From assembly GCA_903921205.1 (NCBI GenBank), contig CAIXPF010000081.1, positions 1-44,699 on the forward strand: a stretch of 44,699 nucleotides of DNA, in the 5' to 3' direction. A program made the translations under genes and the position numbers. Source of the stretch: an uncultured Acidimicrobiia bacterium (GTDB taxonomy: Bacteria; Actinomycetota; Acidimicrobiia; Acidimicrobiales; CAIXPF01). How positions within the stretch are numbered: position 1 is the first letter of the stretch; each line of letters begins with the position of its first letter. Shown piece after piece: positions 7,855 to 16,381 of this stretch. A model generated the notes under the pieces. The model was not told where the DNA came from, made no database searches, and saw only the letters and a list, made by a program, of their open reading frames with translations.

Positions 7855-9552
7855 ATGGCCCTCGTTGAACGAGAACCACTCGCCCTGCCATCCGGAGCGG
7901 GTACCGGCGTTGCCGTCGAACCGCTCGGTGTGCTGGCGCGGCCGCACACCAAGACGGGCTGGCGCTCCTGGGTGTCGACGGTCGACCACAAGAAGATCGG
8001 CATCATGTATGGCGCCGCGGCGCTGCTGTTCTTCCTCGTGGGCGGCCTCGAGGCCATGCTGATCCGCATCCAGTTGGCCCAGCCCAACGGCACCGTGCTC
8101 AGCGCCGACGTGTACAACCAGGTGTACACGATGCACGGCGTGACCATGGTCTTCCTCGTGATCATGCCGATGGCTGCGGCCTTCGCCAACTACCTGCTGC
8201 CCTTGCAGATCGGCGCCCGTGACGTCGCCTTTCCCCGGCTGAACGCCCTGAGCTTCTGGATGTTCCTCGGCGGCGGTCTGTTCTTCAACACCGCCTGGTT
8301 CGTGGGCGGCGGTGGGGCCGACTGCGGATGGTTCTGCTACGCGCCGAACTCCGGCGTGGCCTTCTCGCCGACCCACGGCGTCGACTTCTACGCCGTCGGC
8401 CTGCAGATCGCCGGCGCGGCATCGCTCATCGGTGCGGTCAACCTGATCGTGACGGTGCTCAACATGCGGGCCCCGGGCATGACGCTGTTCCGCATGCCGG
8501 TGTTCACCTGGATGCAGTTGGTCGTGCAGTTCCTGCTGCTGTTCTCGCTGCCGGTCATCACGGTCGCCCTGTTCCTGCTGACCTTCGACCGGTCCTTCGG
8601 GGCGAACTTCTTCAACATCTCCCAGGGCGCCGATCCGCTCCTGTGGCAGCACTTGTTCTGGATCTTCGGTCACCCGGAGGTCTACATCTTGATCCTGCCC
8701 TCCTTCGGCATCGTCTCGGAGATCATCCCGACGATGTCCCGCAAGCCCATCTACGGCTACCCGTTCATGGTGTTCTCGGGTATCGCCATCGGCTTCATGG
8801 GCTGGGGCGTCTGGGCCCACCACATGTTCGCCTCGGGTCTCGGGCCCATCTCGGTGGCCGCCTTCTCGCTCTCGACGATGTTCATCGCCGTGCCGACCGG
8901 GGTGAAGATCCTCAACTGGATGGCCACCATGTGGGGCGGCAAGATCACCTTCAACACCCCGATGCTGTTCTCGGCAGGCCTGGTGGCGATGTTCACCATC
9001 GGTGGCCTGTCGGGCGTCACCCACTCGGTCGCCCCGGCCGACACCCAGCAGACCGACACGTACTACATCGTCGCCCACTTCCACTACGTGCTCTTCGGCG
9101 GTGCGCTGCTCGGTCTGTTCGCCGGCATGTACTTCTGGTGGCCGAAGGCCTTCGGGCTCATGCTCAACGAGCGCTTGGGCAAGGTGCACTTCTGGGTGAT
9201 CCTCGTCGGCTTCAACCTGACGTTCGGACCGATGCACATCCTCGGTCTGCAGGGCATGTCCCGGCGGATCCAGACCTACCAGCCCTCCGACGGCTTCACG
9301 TTCTGGAACCGGGTGGCGACCCTTGGCGTCTTCGTCATCGCCGTGGCGATGTTGGTCTTCCTCTACAACATCTACGCGAGCTGGTCGTCGTGGAAGAAGG
9401 CCGGCCGTCCCAACCCTGGTGCCGACCCGTGGGACGCCCGGTCGCTCGAGTGGAGCATCCCCTCGCCGACACCGGAGCACAACTTCGACGTCATCCCCGA
9501 GGTCCATGGCCAGGACGACTTCTGGCACCGCAAGTACGGTGAGGACGAGTAG
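7855..9552 (+). CDS. ctaD: Cytochrome c oxidase subunit I, catalytic
   Basis: A 565-residue, 12-TM catalytic subunit that reduces oxygen and pumps protons. Ligands seen: His94 (TMHGVTM, heme a), His273 and the cross-link Tyr277 (GHPEVY), His322-His323 (WAHHMF), and His408/His410 (AHFHYV). The D-channel entrance Asp123 (GARDVAFPR), Glu275 and the K-channel Lys351 (PTGVKI) are also present, so this is an A-type oxidase. AAGGA lies 8 nt before the ATG. The gene ends at TAG 9550-9552. The same frame stays open past that codon into the next gene, which looks like the C-terminal tail of a longer CtaD. Confidence 0.97.
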   Translation: MALVEREPLALPSGAGTGVAVEPLGVLARPHTKTGWRSWVSTVDHKKIGIMYGAAALLFFLVGGLEAMLIRIQLAQPNGTVLSADVYNQVYTMHGVTMVFLVIMPMAAAFANYLLPLQIGARDVAFPRLNALSFWMFLGGGLFFNTAWFVGGGGADCGWFCYAPNSGVAFSPTHGVDFYAVGLQIAGAASLIGAVNLIVTVLNMRAPGMTLFRMPVFTWMQLVVQFLLLFSLPVITVALFLLTFDRSFGANFFNISQGADPLLWQHLFWIFGHPEVYILILPSFGIVSEIIPTMSRKPIYGYPFMVFSGIAIGFMGWGVWAHHMFASGLGPISVAAFSLSTMFIAVPTGVKILNWMATMWGGKITFNTPMLFSAGLVAMFTIGGLSGVTHSVAPADTQQTDTYYIVAHFHYVLFGGALLGLFAGMYFWWPKAFGLMLNERLGKVHFWVILVGFNLTFGPMHILGLQGMSRRIQTYQPSDGFTFWNRVATLGVFVIAVAMLVFLYNIYASWSSWKKAGRPNPGADPWDARSLEWSIPSPTPEHNFDVIPEVHGQDDFWHRKYGEDE

Positions 9553-9588
9553 GGTCGTTCGGTCCGCATCGCCGCCACCGAGGACGTC

Positions 9589-9873
9589 GTGCAGAAGGGC
9601 GACGCCACGGGTGTTCACCTGCCGTCGCCGTCCTTCTACCCGCTGATCCTGGCCGGGGCGCTGCCGATCATCGGCTACGGCGTGATCTTCAACCGCTTGA
9701 TCGCGATTCCCGGCCTGGTGCTGTTCCTGTTCGGTCTCTACGGCTGGGCGTTCGAGCCGGCCACCGAGCCCGACGACCACGCCGGAGACGGGGGCCATGG
9801 TGCCCACGGCGGTGGCGATCACGACGGAGCAGCCCTGGCGGCGCCCAGCACCGAGGAGGCCCACGTTGGCTGA
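9589..9873 (+). CDS. Small two-helix oxidase protein, detached CtaD tail
   Basis: A 94-residue protein with two TM helices (SPSFYPLILAGALPIIGYGV and IPGLVLFLFGLYGWAF) and a His/Gly/Asp-rich C-terminus (GHGAHGGGDHDGA). The HLPSPSFYP helix-pair ending GWAFEP resembles the extra C-terminal region that I recall from some actinobacterial and related subunit I proteins. It is in the same frame as ctaD and separated from it by a single in-frame TAG plus 12 sense codons. The GTG at 9589 has GAGGA 4 nt upstream, so independent translation is plausible. It overlaps ctaE by 8 nt. Confidence 0.7.
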   Translation: MQKGDATGVHLPSPSFYPLILAGALPIIGYGVIFNRLIAIPGLVLFLFGLYGWAFEPATEPDDHAGDGGHGAHGGGDHDGAALAAPSTEEAHVG

Positions 9874-10516
9874 GACCTTGACCGCACCTGCCGAGGGCGG
9901 GCATGCGGCCCACGACGACCACGGTCACGAGACCAACACCGGCATCACCAACGAAAAGCTCGGGATGTGGTTGTTCCTGGGTTCGGAGTGCTTGCTCTTC
10001 GGTGGCCTGATCTCCACCTTCCTGCTGTACAAGAAGAAGCTCAACACCTTCCCGGGCTTCGAGAACACCACCATCGTGCGTCTCGGCCGCAACGTGTTCG
10101 ACATCCCGTTCACCTCGGTGTCGAGCTTCGTGCTGCTGATGAGCTCGCTGACGATGGTGCTGGCGGTCTCCGCGCTCACCCGTGACGACCAACGGCGGAT
10201 GCGCACGTGGCTGCTGGCCACGGTGTTCCTGGGCTCGACCTTCCTCGCCGGTCAGGTGTACGAGTTCACGGCATTCGTGAAGGAAGGGTTGGGCTACACC
10301 ACCAACATCTTCAGCTCGGCCTTCTACACGCTCACCGGGTTCCACGGTGCGCACGTGCTGATCGGCATCGTCATCCTGATGACCATGTTCGCCCGGTCGC
10401 TGCAGGGCAAGCTGCGGGCCCGCAATGCCGAGACCCTCGAGATCGCCGGCCTCTACTGGCACTTCGTCGACGTGGTGTGGGTCGTCATCTTCGTCGTTGT
10501 CTACCTCATCAAGTAA
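9866..10516 (+). CDS. ctaE: Cytochrome c oxidase subunit III
   Basis: A 216-residue membrane subunit with about five TM helices. It stabilises the proton-uptake side of subunit I. Family motifs are visible: MWLFLGSECLLFGGL with the conserved Glu, TGFHGAHVLIG, and YWHFVDVVWVVIF near the C-terminus. The N-terminus is His-rich (GGHAAHDDHGHE). The start is the TTG at 9866, preceded by GAGGAGG at a 6-nt spacing and overlapping the upstream stop. The frame extends upstream to 9797 but that segment lies inside the previous gene. Confidence 0.95.
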   Translation: MAETLTAPAEGGHAAHDDHGHETNTGITNEKLGMWLFLGSECLLFGGLISTFLLYKKKLNTFPGFENTTIVRLGRNVFDIPFTSVSSFVLLMSSLTMVLAVSALTRDDQRRMRTWLLATVFLGSTFLAGQVYEFTAFVKEGLGYTTNIFSSAFYTLTGFHGAHVLIGIVILMTMFARSLQGKLRARNAETLEIAGLYWHFVDVVWVVIFVVVYLIK

Positions 10517-10546
10517 TCGTCAGCCGGGCTGCAGGAGACCATTCGC

Positions 10547-10921
10547 GTGAGCGCTGAAACCGTGGCCACCGCCACCACAGGACATCCGGAGCACGCCGAT
10601 CACGGCGGCGAGGTGCACGAGAGCCACGACCGCATGTACGTGAAGATCGCCTGTATCCTGGCGGTTCTCACGTTCTTGGAGATGCTCACCTACTTCGAGA
10701 GCATCTGGCCCGATGGCGTCGAGCGCTATTTCGCAGCCGTGCTGTTGGTGCTGATGGGCATCAAGTTCTACTTGATCTCTGCGTATTTCATGCACCTGCG
10801 CTGGGACAAGCCCGTCCTCAAGCGAGTGTTCATCACCGGAATCGTGATTGCCGTCGTCGTGTACCTGATCATGCTGACGGCCTTCAACTTCTGGAGCGGC
10901 CCGGGGGTCATGCCCCACTGA
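10547..10921 (+). CDS. Cytochrome c oxidase subunit IV, prokaryotic small type
   Basis: A 124-residue protein with three TM helices and a His-rich N-terminal tail (GHPEHADHGGEVHESHD). The segment YVKIACILAVLTFLEMLTYF, then LMGIKFYLISAYFMHLRWDK, is typical of the COX4-like family (PF03626), the fourth subunit of bacterial caa3- and bo-type oxidases. It lies 30 nt after ctaE. The GTG start has GGAG upstream in CAGGAGACC. It is distinct from the much longer subunit-IV-like gene at 5577. Confidence 0.9.
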   Translation: MSAETVATATTGHPEHADHGGEVHESHDRMYVKIACILAVLTFLEMLTYFESIWPDGVERYFAAVLLVLMGIKFYLISAYFMHLRWDKPVLKRVFITGIVIAVVVYLIMLTAFNFWSGPGVMPH

Positions 10922-10935
10922 CCGGAGGAGCCTTC

Positions 10936-11838
10936 GTGGCGATTCTCGGTGCGCAAGGACCACTGACCTGGCAACCACACCCCGAGGTGTGGTTACTGGT
11001 CGGGATGGTGGTCGGCCTGGGGTTCTACGTGACCCGGGTCATCCAGCCCAAGATGGTGGCGCTGGGGGAGGAACCGGTCACCCGTCGTCAGAAGCGGTTC
11101 TTCGCCGCTGCAGTGCTGGTGCTGTGGCTGGCATCGGACTGGCCGGTGCACGACCTGTCGGAGGAGTACCTCTACTCCATCCACATGGTGCAGCACATGG
11201 TGCTGACCCTGGTGATGCCCCCGCTGTTCCTGTTCGCAACGCCGGCATGGCTGGTGCGGCTCATCCTCGGGGCGGGTCGGGTCGGTCCGGTGTTGCAGAA
11301 GATGGGGCGGCCGCTGTTCGCTGCGCTGCTGTACAACGGGTTGCTGGTGCTGACCCACGCAGCGCCGCTGGTCAACGCCTCGGTCAAGATCGGGCCGCTG
11401 CACTACGTGCTGCACGTGTCGTTGGTGCTTGCGGCGCTGCTGATGTGGAACCCGGTGTGCGGGCCGCTGCCCGAGATGCGGCTGTCGCTGCCCGCTCAGA
11501 TGGCCTACCTGTTCGGGATGTCGATCATCCCGACGATCCCAGCGGCGTTCCTGACCGTGGCGGAGAACCCGATCTACCGTGCCTACGAGCGGGGCCCCTA
11601 TCGGCTCTGGGGGGTGTCGATCATCTCCGACCAGCAGGCGGCGGGGCTGATCATGAAGCTCGGCGGTGGCTTCTACCTGTGGGGTCTGATCATCATCCTG
11701 TTCGCCCAGTGGGCGACGCGCCATCAAGCCACCGAGCGGGCGGCGGTCACCCGGACCCACGAGGACGTCCTCACCTTCGAACAGGTACGGAGCACCTTCG
11801 AGGAGTCCGAGCCGCCGGCTTCTGAGCTGCGTTCCTGA
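10936..11838 (+). CDS. ctaG: Cytochrome c oxidase assembly protein, Caa3_CtaG family
   Basis: A 300-residue protein with about seven TM helices, matching the caa3-type CtaG family (PF09678), which is needed for assembly or copper delivery to the oxidase. Recognisable segments are YLYSIHMVQHMVLTLVMPPL with its two histidines, HYVLHVSLVLAALLMWNPV, and SIISDQQAAGLIMKLGGGFY. The cytoplasmic C-terminus is charged. GGAGGAG sits 5 nt before the GTG start, 14 nt after the subunit IV stop. It is the last gene of the oxidase run and converges on the ABC transporter genes across 72 bp. Confidence 0.93.
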   Translation: MAILGAQGPLTWQPHPEVWLLVGMVVGLGFYVTRVIQPKMVALGEEPVTRRQKRFFAAAVLVLWLASDWPVHDLSEEYLYSIHMVQHMVLTLVMPPLFLFATPAWLVRLILGAGRVGPVLQKMGRPLFAALLYNGLLVLTHAAPLVNASVKIGPLHYVLHVSLVLAALLMWNPVCGPLPEMRLSLPAQMAYLFGMSIIPTIPAAFLTVAENPIYRAYERGPYRLWGVSIISDQQAAGLIMKLGGGFYLWGLIIILFAQWATRHQATERAAVTRTHEDVLTFEQVRSTFEESEPPASELRS

Positions 11839-11910
11839 ACCGCGCGGTTGCCTCGGGCGGCGCTGCACGTGCGGCCGCGTCGACAGCGGCGTGCCGGCCG
11901 AGCCGGACGG

Positions 11911-12639
11911 TCAGGTCGACGGGGACCAGCGGAACGTGGTGGCCGCAGCGATCGGGCTCACCACGGCCCAGATCGCCAGCACGATCAGTGCCCTACCGAC
12001 CGATTGGGTGTCGGTGGTGGCGGCGCGCATGAGCTCGACGAGCGCGCCGGTGGGCAGGCTCGAGGCCACTGCTCCGGCCGGTCCGGGTAGTTCGGAGGCG
12101 GGGACGGCGATGCCGCCGAACAGCAAGAGCACCAGGTAGAGCCCGTTACAGGCTGCAAGGTTGGCGGGGCCGGACAGGGTGCCGGCGAGGAGCAGGCCCA
12201 GCCCGGCGAACGTCGCAGTGCCGAGGACGACGGCGAGCAGCAACAAGGCGGGCTGCCAGCGGGGCTGCCAGCCGAGCAGGAGTGCCACCAGGCTCAGCGA
12301 CAGGACCTGGACGACCTCGATTCCGAAGGTGGCGATGACCTTGGCCCCGAGCAGGCGTGGCCTGCCCAGCGGGGTGACCCCGAGGCGCTTCAGGACCCCG
12401 TAGTGACGCTCGAAGCCGGTGCCGATACCGAGGCTCACCATCGACGAGGACATCACGGCGAGTGCCAGCATCGCCGGGGCGAGCTCGTCGACCGGTCGGT
12501 CCGTCGCACGCGGCAACAGGTCGACCTGCGACAGGAAGACCAACAACAGGATGGGGATACCCAGCGCGACCAGTAACTGCTCGCCCTGCCGGAGCGAGAG
12601 GACCACCTCATTGCGGGTCTGCGCCCACAGTGCGTTCAC
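11911..12639 (-). CDS. ABC-2 type transporter permease
   Basis: A 242-residue membrane protein with six predicted TM helices, of the ABC-2/DrrB type used for drug, antibiotic or lipid export. It opens with WAQTRNEVVLSLRQGEQLLVA, followed by helices around IPILLLVFLSQV, LAVMSSSMVSLGI, VLSLSLVALLLGW, LLAVVLGTATFAGLGLLL and LVLLLFGGIAVPASELP. The GTG start overlaps the ATPase stop as GTGA, with GGAGGA about 6 nt upstream. The substrate cannot be inferred from the sequence. The proximity to the oxidase operon is convergent, not co-transcribed. Confidence 0.9.
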   Translation of the reverse strand: MNALWAQTRNEVVLSLRQGEQLLVALGIPILLLVFLSQVDLLPRATDRPVDELAPAMLALAVMSSSMVSLGIGTGFERHYGVLKRLGVTPLGRPRLLGAKVIATFGIEVVQVLSLSLVALLLGWQPRWQPALLLLAVVLGTATFAGLGLLLAGTLSGPANLAACNGLYLVLLLFGGIAVPASELPGPAGAVASSLPTGALVELMRAATTDTQSVGRALIVLAIWAVVSPIAAATTFRWSPST

Positions 12640-13571
12640 GGGGCGTCCTCCTGGTCGGTGTTCATCGTCGGTGAGGTGCCGGTGAGCCGCAGGAATACGT
12701 CCTCGAGACTGGCGGCGCCGGTGGACAGCCCGGACAGGGCGATGTCGCGCTCGGCCAACCACGACGTCAGTTGGGCGACGGTTGCGGGTGTCGGCTCGAC
12801 CGCGACGACGAACGTCCCGGGCTCGGGTTGGTCGACGGCGGCACCGAGGTGTGCGGCCAAGGCCGCCCGGTCGAGGGAGGCGGGGGCGCGGAAGCGGAGT
12901 TCCGGACGGTGTGCGGCGGCGGCGAGGTCTGCCGGGGTGCCGACCGCTCGGAGCCGGCCCTGGTCGATGATGGCCACGCGATCGGCGAGCTTCTCCACCT
13001 CGTCGAGTTCGTGGCTGGTGAGCAGGACGCAGACCCCCTCGTCGCGCAGTTCCGCCACGATGCGCCGCACCAACAGGCGGCCCTCGACATCGAGGCCTGC
13101 GGTCGGTTCGTCGAGGACGACCACCTCAGGCCGACCCACCAGGGCCAGGGCCAGCGCCAGCCGCTGCTGCTCGCCGCCGGAGAGCTTGCGCCAGGCCACG
13201 CCGGCACGTTGCTGGAGCCCGACGCGTTCGAGCAGGGCCATCGGGTCGAGCGGCCGGCGGTAGTAGCTGGCGAACAGCCGCACGGCCTCGCGCGGTTTGA
13301 TGGCGCTGTACAGGCGGCAGGACTGGAGCATGACGCCGAGATGGGCCATCACCGCATCGTGATCGGTGACCGGGTCGAGGCCGGCGACGCGCACGGTGCC
13401 GGAGGTGGGGGTGCGGAACCCCTCGAGGGCTTCCACGGTGGTGGTCTTGCCTGCTCCGTTGGGGCCGAGCAGGGCGAGGACCTCGCCGGCATCGGCGTGC
13501 AGGCTCAGCTCATCGACCGCCGTCACCGGTCCGAAGCGCATGGTCAGACGGTCGATCTCCACCCGGGGCAC
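12636..13571 (-). CDS. ABC transporter ATP-binding protein (DrrA-like)
   Basis: A 311-residue ATPase partner of the downstream permease. Walker A is GPNGAGKTT (36-44), the Q-loop is in GVMLQSCRLY, the signature is LSGGEQQR (130-137), Walker B is VVVLDEP (150-156) with Glu155, and the H-loop His187 is in TSHELDE. The C-terminal ~80 residues form the regulatory extension common in DrrA-type exporters. The GTG start at 13571 is supported by TAGGTT 6 nt upstream. It diverges from serS across 127 bp. Confidence 0.93.
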   Translation of the reverse strand: MPRVEIDRLTMRFGPVTAVDELSLHADAGEVLALLGPNGAGKTTTVEALEGFRTPTSGTVRVAGLDPVTDHDAVMAHLGVMLQSCRLYSAIKPREAVRLFASYYRRPLDPMALLERVGLQQRAGVAWRKLSGGEQQRLALALALVGRPEVVVLDEPTAGLDVEGRLLVRRIVAELRDEGVCVLLTSHELDEVEKLADRVAIIDQGRLRAVGTPADLAAAAHRPELRFRAPASLDRAALAAHLGAAVDQPEPGTFVVAVEPTPATVAQLTSWLAERDIALSGLSTGAASLEDVFLRLTGTSPTMNTDQEDAP

Positions 13572-13577
13572 CCCGTG

Positions 13578-13583
13578 AACCTA
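13578..13583 (-). promoter_or_regulatory. Putative leaderless -10 of the ABC exporter
   Basis: TAGGTT on the minus strand, 6 nt before the GTG at 13571. Confidence 0.5.
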
Positions 13584-13685
13584 CCGGGTGCCAACGGGTG
13601 GCGATGCGTCAGCCACGCCGGCCACCCCCGGCCCACACCGGTCGGAGCGGACCTACCGTGGCGCCGATCTTTCCTGCGGTGGCGA

Positions 13686-13691
13686 TAGCGT
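13686..13691 (+). promoter_or_regulatory. Putative leaderless -10 of serS
   Basis: TAGCGT, 7 nt before the serS ATG. There is no Shine-Dalgarno sequence in the gap. Confidence 0.5.
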
Positions 13692-13698
13692 CAGCCTC

Positions 13699-15009
13699 AT
13701 GATCGACCTTCGACGTCTCCGCAGCGAGCCCGAGGTGGTACTGGCTGCTCTGGGCCGCCGTGGCATGGACCTCGCCCCGGTGGAGCAGGTGCTCGAGCTG
13801 GACCGGCAGCAGCGGGAGGCCGCCCGCCGTCGCGACGAGGTGCGCAACCAGGTTCGCACCATCTCCGCCGACGTCGGCCGGCTGTTCAAGGAAGGCCGCA
13901 AGGACGAGGCCGGGGAACTGCAGGCCCGCAGCCGTGCCCTCGGCGAGCAGGAGAAGGCGCTCGATGCCGAGGCGGAGGCACTGAGCGAACGGATCCGCAC
14001 GGCGCTGCTGGTCATCCCGAACCTGCCCCATGCCGATGCGCCCGACGGGGCCACCGACGCCGACAACCCCGAGCTTCGCAAGGTCAACTTCGACCCGGAC
14101 GGGTACGGCCCCCACCAGCGGGTGCCGCACTGGGAGATCGGCAAGGAATTGGGCATCCTCGACCTCGAACGGGGCGCCAAGCTGTCGGGCTCGATGTTCG
14201 TGATGTATCGAGGCGGCGGTGCGGCCCTGGTGCGGGCGCTGATCCAACTCGGGCTCGACCGCAACGCCGACGCCTTCGAGGAGATCCGGCCCCCGACCCT
14301 GGTGCGCACCGAGACCATGGTCTCGACCGGCCACCTCCCGAAGTTCGCCGACGACGCCTATCACGTCGAACGTGACGACCTCTGGGCGATCCCCACCGCC
14401 GAGGTGCCGTTGACGTCGCTGGCCCGTGACGAGGTCCTCGACGAGGCCGATCTGCCGTTGCGGTTCATGGCCTACACCCCGTGCTACCGGCGCGAGGCCG
14501 GCTCCGCCGGACGGGACACCCGTGGCCTGTTGCGGGTGCACGAGTTCGACAAGGTCGAGATCCTGGCCTACGCCACCGCCGCCCAGGCGCCGGCGTTGCT
14601 CGAGGAGATGGTCGGCCGCGCAGAGGCGACCATCGCCGGGTTGGGCCTGGCCTACCGGGTCATCGAGATCTGCACCGGTGACATGGGCCAGTCCCACCAT
14701 CGCAGCTTCGACATCGAGGTCTACGCTCCCGGCGTCGATCAATGGCTCGAGGTGTCGTCGATCTCGTGGTTCAGTGACTATCAGGCCCGGCGGGCCAACA
14801 TCCGCTACCGGCCCACCGGCGAGGACGGGGCGCCCGGCAAGGGCACCGAGATCCTGCACACCCTCAACGGGTCGGCCCTCGCCGTGCCCCGTGTCTGGGC
14901 GGCCGTGGTCGAGACGCATCGGCGACCGGACGGGCAGATCGCGGTTCCCGAGATGCTGCGGCCCTACCTCGGTGGTCGGGAGTTGCTTGCGGCCGGCCCG
15001 TCGCGATGA
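13699..15009 (+). CDS. serS: Seryl-tRNA synthetase
   Basis: A 436-residue class II synthetase that charges tRNA-Ser. The N-terminal long coiled-coil arm (about 28-100, with AARRRDEVRNQVRTI and LGEQEKALDAEAEALSERIR) binds the tRNA long variable arm. Motif 2 reads YRREAGSAGRDTRGLLRVHE, followed by FDKVE. Motif 3 is LNGSALAVPRVWAAVVE. The serine pocket TAEVPL is present. The length is normal for the family. The ATG at 13699 is the family start (MIDLRRLRSEPE). The stop overlaps the methyltransferase start as ATGA. Confidence 0.98.
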   Translation: MIDLRRLRSEPEVVLAALGRRGMDLAPVEQVLELDRQQREAARRRDEVRNQVRTISADVGRLFKEGRKDEAGELQARSRALGEQEKALDAEAEALSERIRTALLVIPNLPHADAPDGATDADNPELRKVNFDPDGYGPHQRVPHWEIGKELGILDLERGAKLSGSMFVMYRGGGAALVRALIQLGLDRNADAFEEIRPPTLVRTETMVSTGHLPKFADDAYHVERDDLWAIPTAEVPLTSLARDEVLDEADLPLRFMAYTPCYRREAGSAGRDTRGLLRVHEFDKVEILAYATAAQAPALLEEMVGRAEATIAGLGLAYRVIEICTGDMGQSHHRSFDIEVYAPGVDQWLEVSSISWFSDYQARRANIRYRPTGEDGAPGKGTEILHTLNGSALAVPRVWAAVVETHRRPDGQIAVPEMLRPYLGGRELLAAGPSR

Positions 15010-15665
15010 CCGATCGGGTCGATGCAGCAGCCCGCTTGCGGGAGTTGCCGGCCCGGGCCGTTCCCGATCCCGATGCACCGACCGATCAGGACGGTTCGCT
15101 GAGCCCGATACGCGCGGTGACCCGGCAGATCGCCTTCGACCCCGGTGGGTGGACCCCGCAGCGGGCGGCGAAGATCGCCGAACTGTTCGACGGGCTGGCC
15201 CCGCAGTGGGGAGAGCGGTCGGGTCCGCAGCGGCGTGCCGCGCTGACCGATGCGCTCGAACGGGGCGAGGTGCACGCGTCGGTGTGTGTGGAGGTGGGGT
15301 CGGGAACCGGCACGTTCACCGAGGTGCTGGCCCGCCGGTTCGAGACCGTGCTGGCCGTCGACCTCTCGCTGGAGATGTTGCGGCGGGCCCCGGCGACGGT
15401 GGGCACTCGTCTGTGGGCCGATGCCGCCCGCCTGCCGATGGGCGACGGCTCGGTGGACGCCGTGGTGCTGGTCAACATGTTCCTCTTCGCGGACGAACTG
15501 GCCCGGGTGCTGCGCCCCGGAGGGGCCGTCGTGTGGGTGAGCTCGCTCGGTCCCCGCACGCCCATCTACCTCGCACCCGTCGAGGTGCTCGAGGCGCTCG
15601 GGCCGGGCTGGAGTGGGGTGGCGTCGGCCTGGGGGGAAGCGACCTGGTGCGTGGCGCGCCGCTGA
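15006..15665 (+). CDS. SAM-dependent methyltransferase, class I
   Basis: A 219-residue protein with a Rossmann-type methyltransferase core. Motif I is [16 protein letters not shown], the acidic strand-2 end is [11 protein letters not shown], motif II/III is [11 protein letters not shown], and [15 protein letters not shown] is the post-motif strand. A helical N-terminal region (about 1-85) precedes it. The ATG overlaps the serS stop (ATGA), implying translational coupling. The substrate is unknown. Confidence 0.85.
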   Translation: MTDRVDAAARLRELPARAVPDPDAPTDQDGSLSPIRAVTRQIAFDPGGWTPQRAAKIAELFDGLAPQWGERSGPQRRAALTDALERGEVHASVCVEVGSGTGTFTEVLARRFETVLAVDLSLEMLRRAPATVGTRLWADAARLPMGDGSVDAVVLVNMFLFADELARVLRPGGAVVWVSSLGPRTPIYLAPVEVLEALGPGWSGVASAWGEATWCVARR

Positions 15666-15722
15666 AGGTGCGGGACCATCACCCCACGTCAGATTGCCCG
15701 GTACGGAACGGCATCCGGCCGC

Positions 15723-15728
15723 TACCCT
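15723..15728 (+). promoter_or_regulatory. Putative leaderless -10 of pdxH
   Basis: TACCCT, 7 nt before the pdxH ATG. Confidence 0.5.
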
Positions 15729-15735
15729 CAGTGAC

Positions 15736-16371
15736 ATGGACCTGGCGCATCTGCGGAAGGAGTACGAGTCGCGGCCGTTCGATCTGGCCGACCTCGACCC
15801 CGATCCGTTTCGCCAGTTCGCCCGATGGTTCGACGAGGTCGCACAGAGCGAGCTGATCGAACCCAACGCCGCAGTGCTGGCCACCGCCGGCGCAGACGGT
15901 CGTCCCTCGGCGCGGCATGTTCTGGTCAAGTCGGCCGAGCGGAAGGGATTCGTGTTCTACACGAACTACCACAGCCGTAAGGCCCGCCAGATCGATATCA
16001 ACCCGGTGGCGTCGCTGGTCTTCGCCTGGGCCCCGCTGGCCCGGCAGGTCATCGTCGAAGGACAGGTGTCGCGGGTCAGCTCCGAGGATTCCGATCGCTA
16101 CTTCGCGCAGCGGCCGCGCACCAGCCAGCTCGGTGCCTGGGCATCTGCTCAGAGCCGGACACTGGTCGACCGGGCCGAGCTCGACGAGGCGTTCGCCCAG
16201 GCCAGTGAACGTTTCGCCGGGCTCGACGTCCCCCGTCCCGAGCACTGGGGTGGCTACCGCATCGATCCGCAACGGATCGAGTTCTGGCAGGGCCGGACCA
16301 GCCGCCTGCACGATCGGCTGGTCTACGAGGCCACCGGCGGCGGCTGGCGGATCGAGCGGCTCAACCCCTGA
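15736..16371 (+). CDS. pdxH: Pyridoxamine 5'-phosphate oxidase
   Basis: A 211-residue FMN enzyme that oxidises PNP or PMP to pyridoxal 5'-phosphate. Family segments are clear: the N-terminal [20 protein letters not shown], the FMN-binding [20 protein letters not shown] and YHSRKARQI, the W/Q contacts in LGAWASAQS, and the C-terminal PxxWGGYRI..IEFWQG motif with RLHDR and RIERLNP. The length is typical. The ATG at 15736 is the family start and is preceded at 7 nt by TACCCT. It is convergent with the LLM oxidoreductase across a 10-bp gap. Confidence 0.96.
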   Translation: MDLAHLRKEYESRPFDLADLDPDPFRQFARWFDEVAQSELIEPNAAVLATAGADGRPSARHVLVKSAERKGFVFYTNYHSRKARQIDINPVASLVFAWAPLARQVIVEGQVSRVSSEDSDRYFAQRPRTSQLGAWASAQSRTLVDRAELDEAFAQASERFAGLDVPRPEHWGGYRIDPQRIEFWQGRTSRLHDRLVYEATGGGWRIERLNP

Positions 16372-16381
16372 GCGAGCCCGC

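Noticed and set aside
7837-9864. 675-codon minus-strand frame across ctaD
   Set aside because: Antisense to the unmistakable CtaD; the sequence is His/Glu/Arg-rich repeat-like shadow translation.
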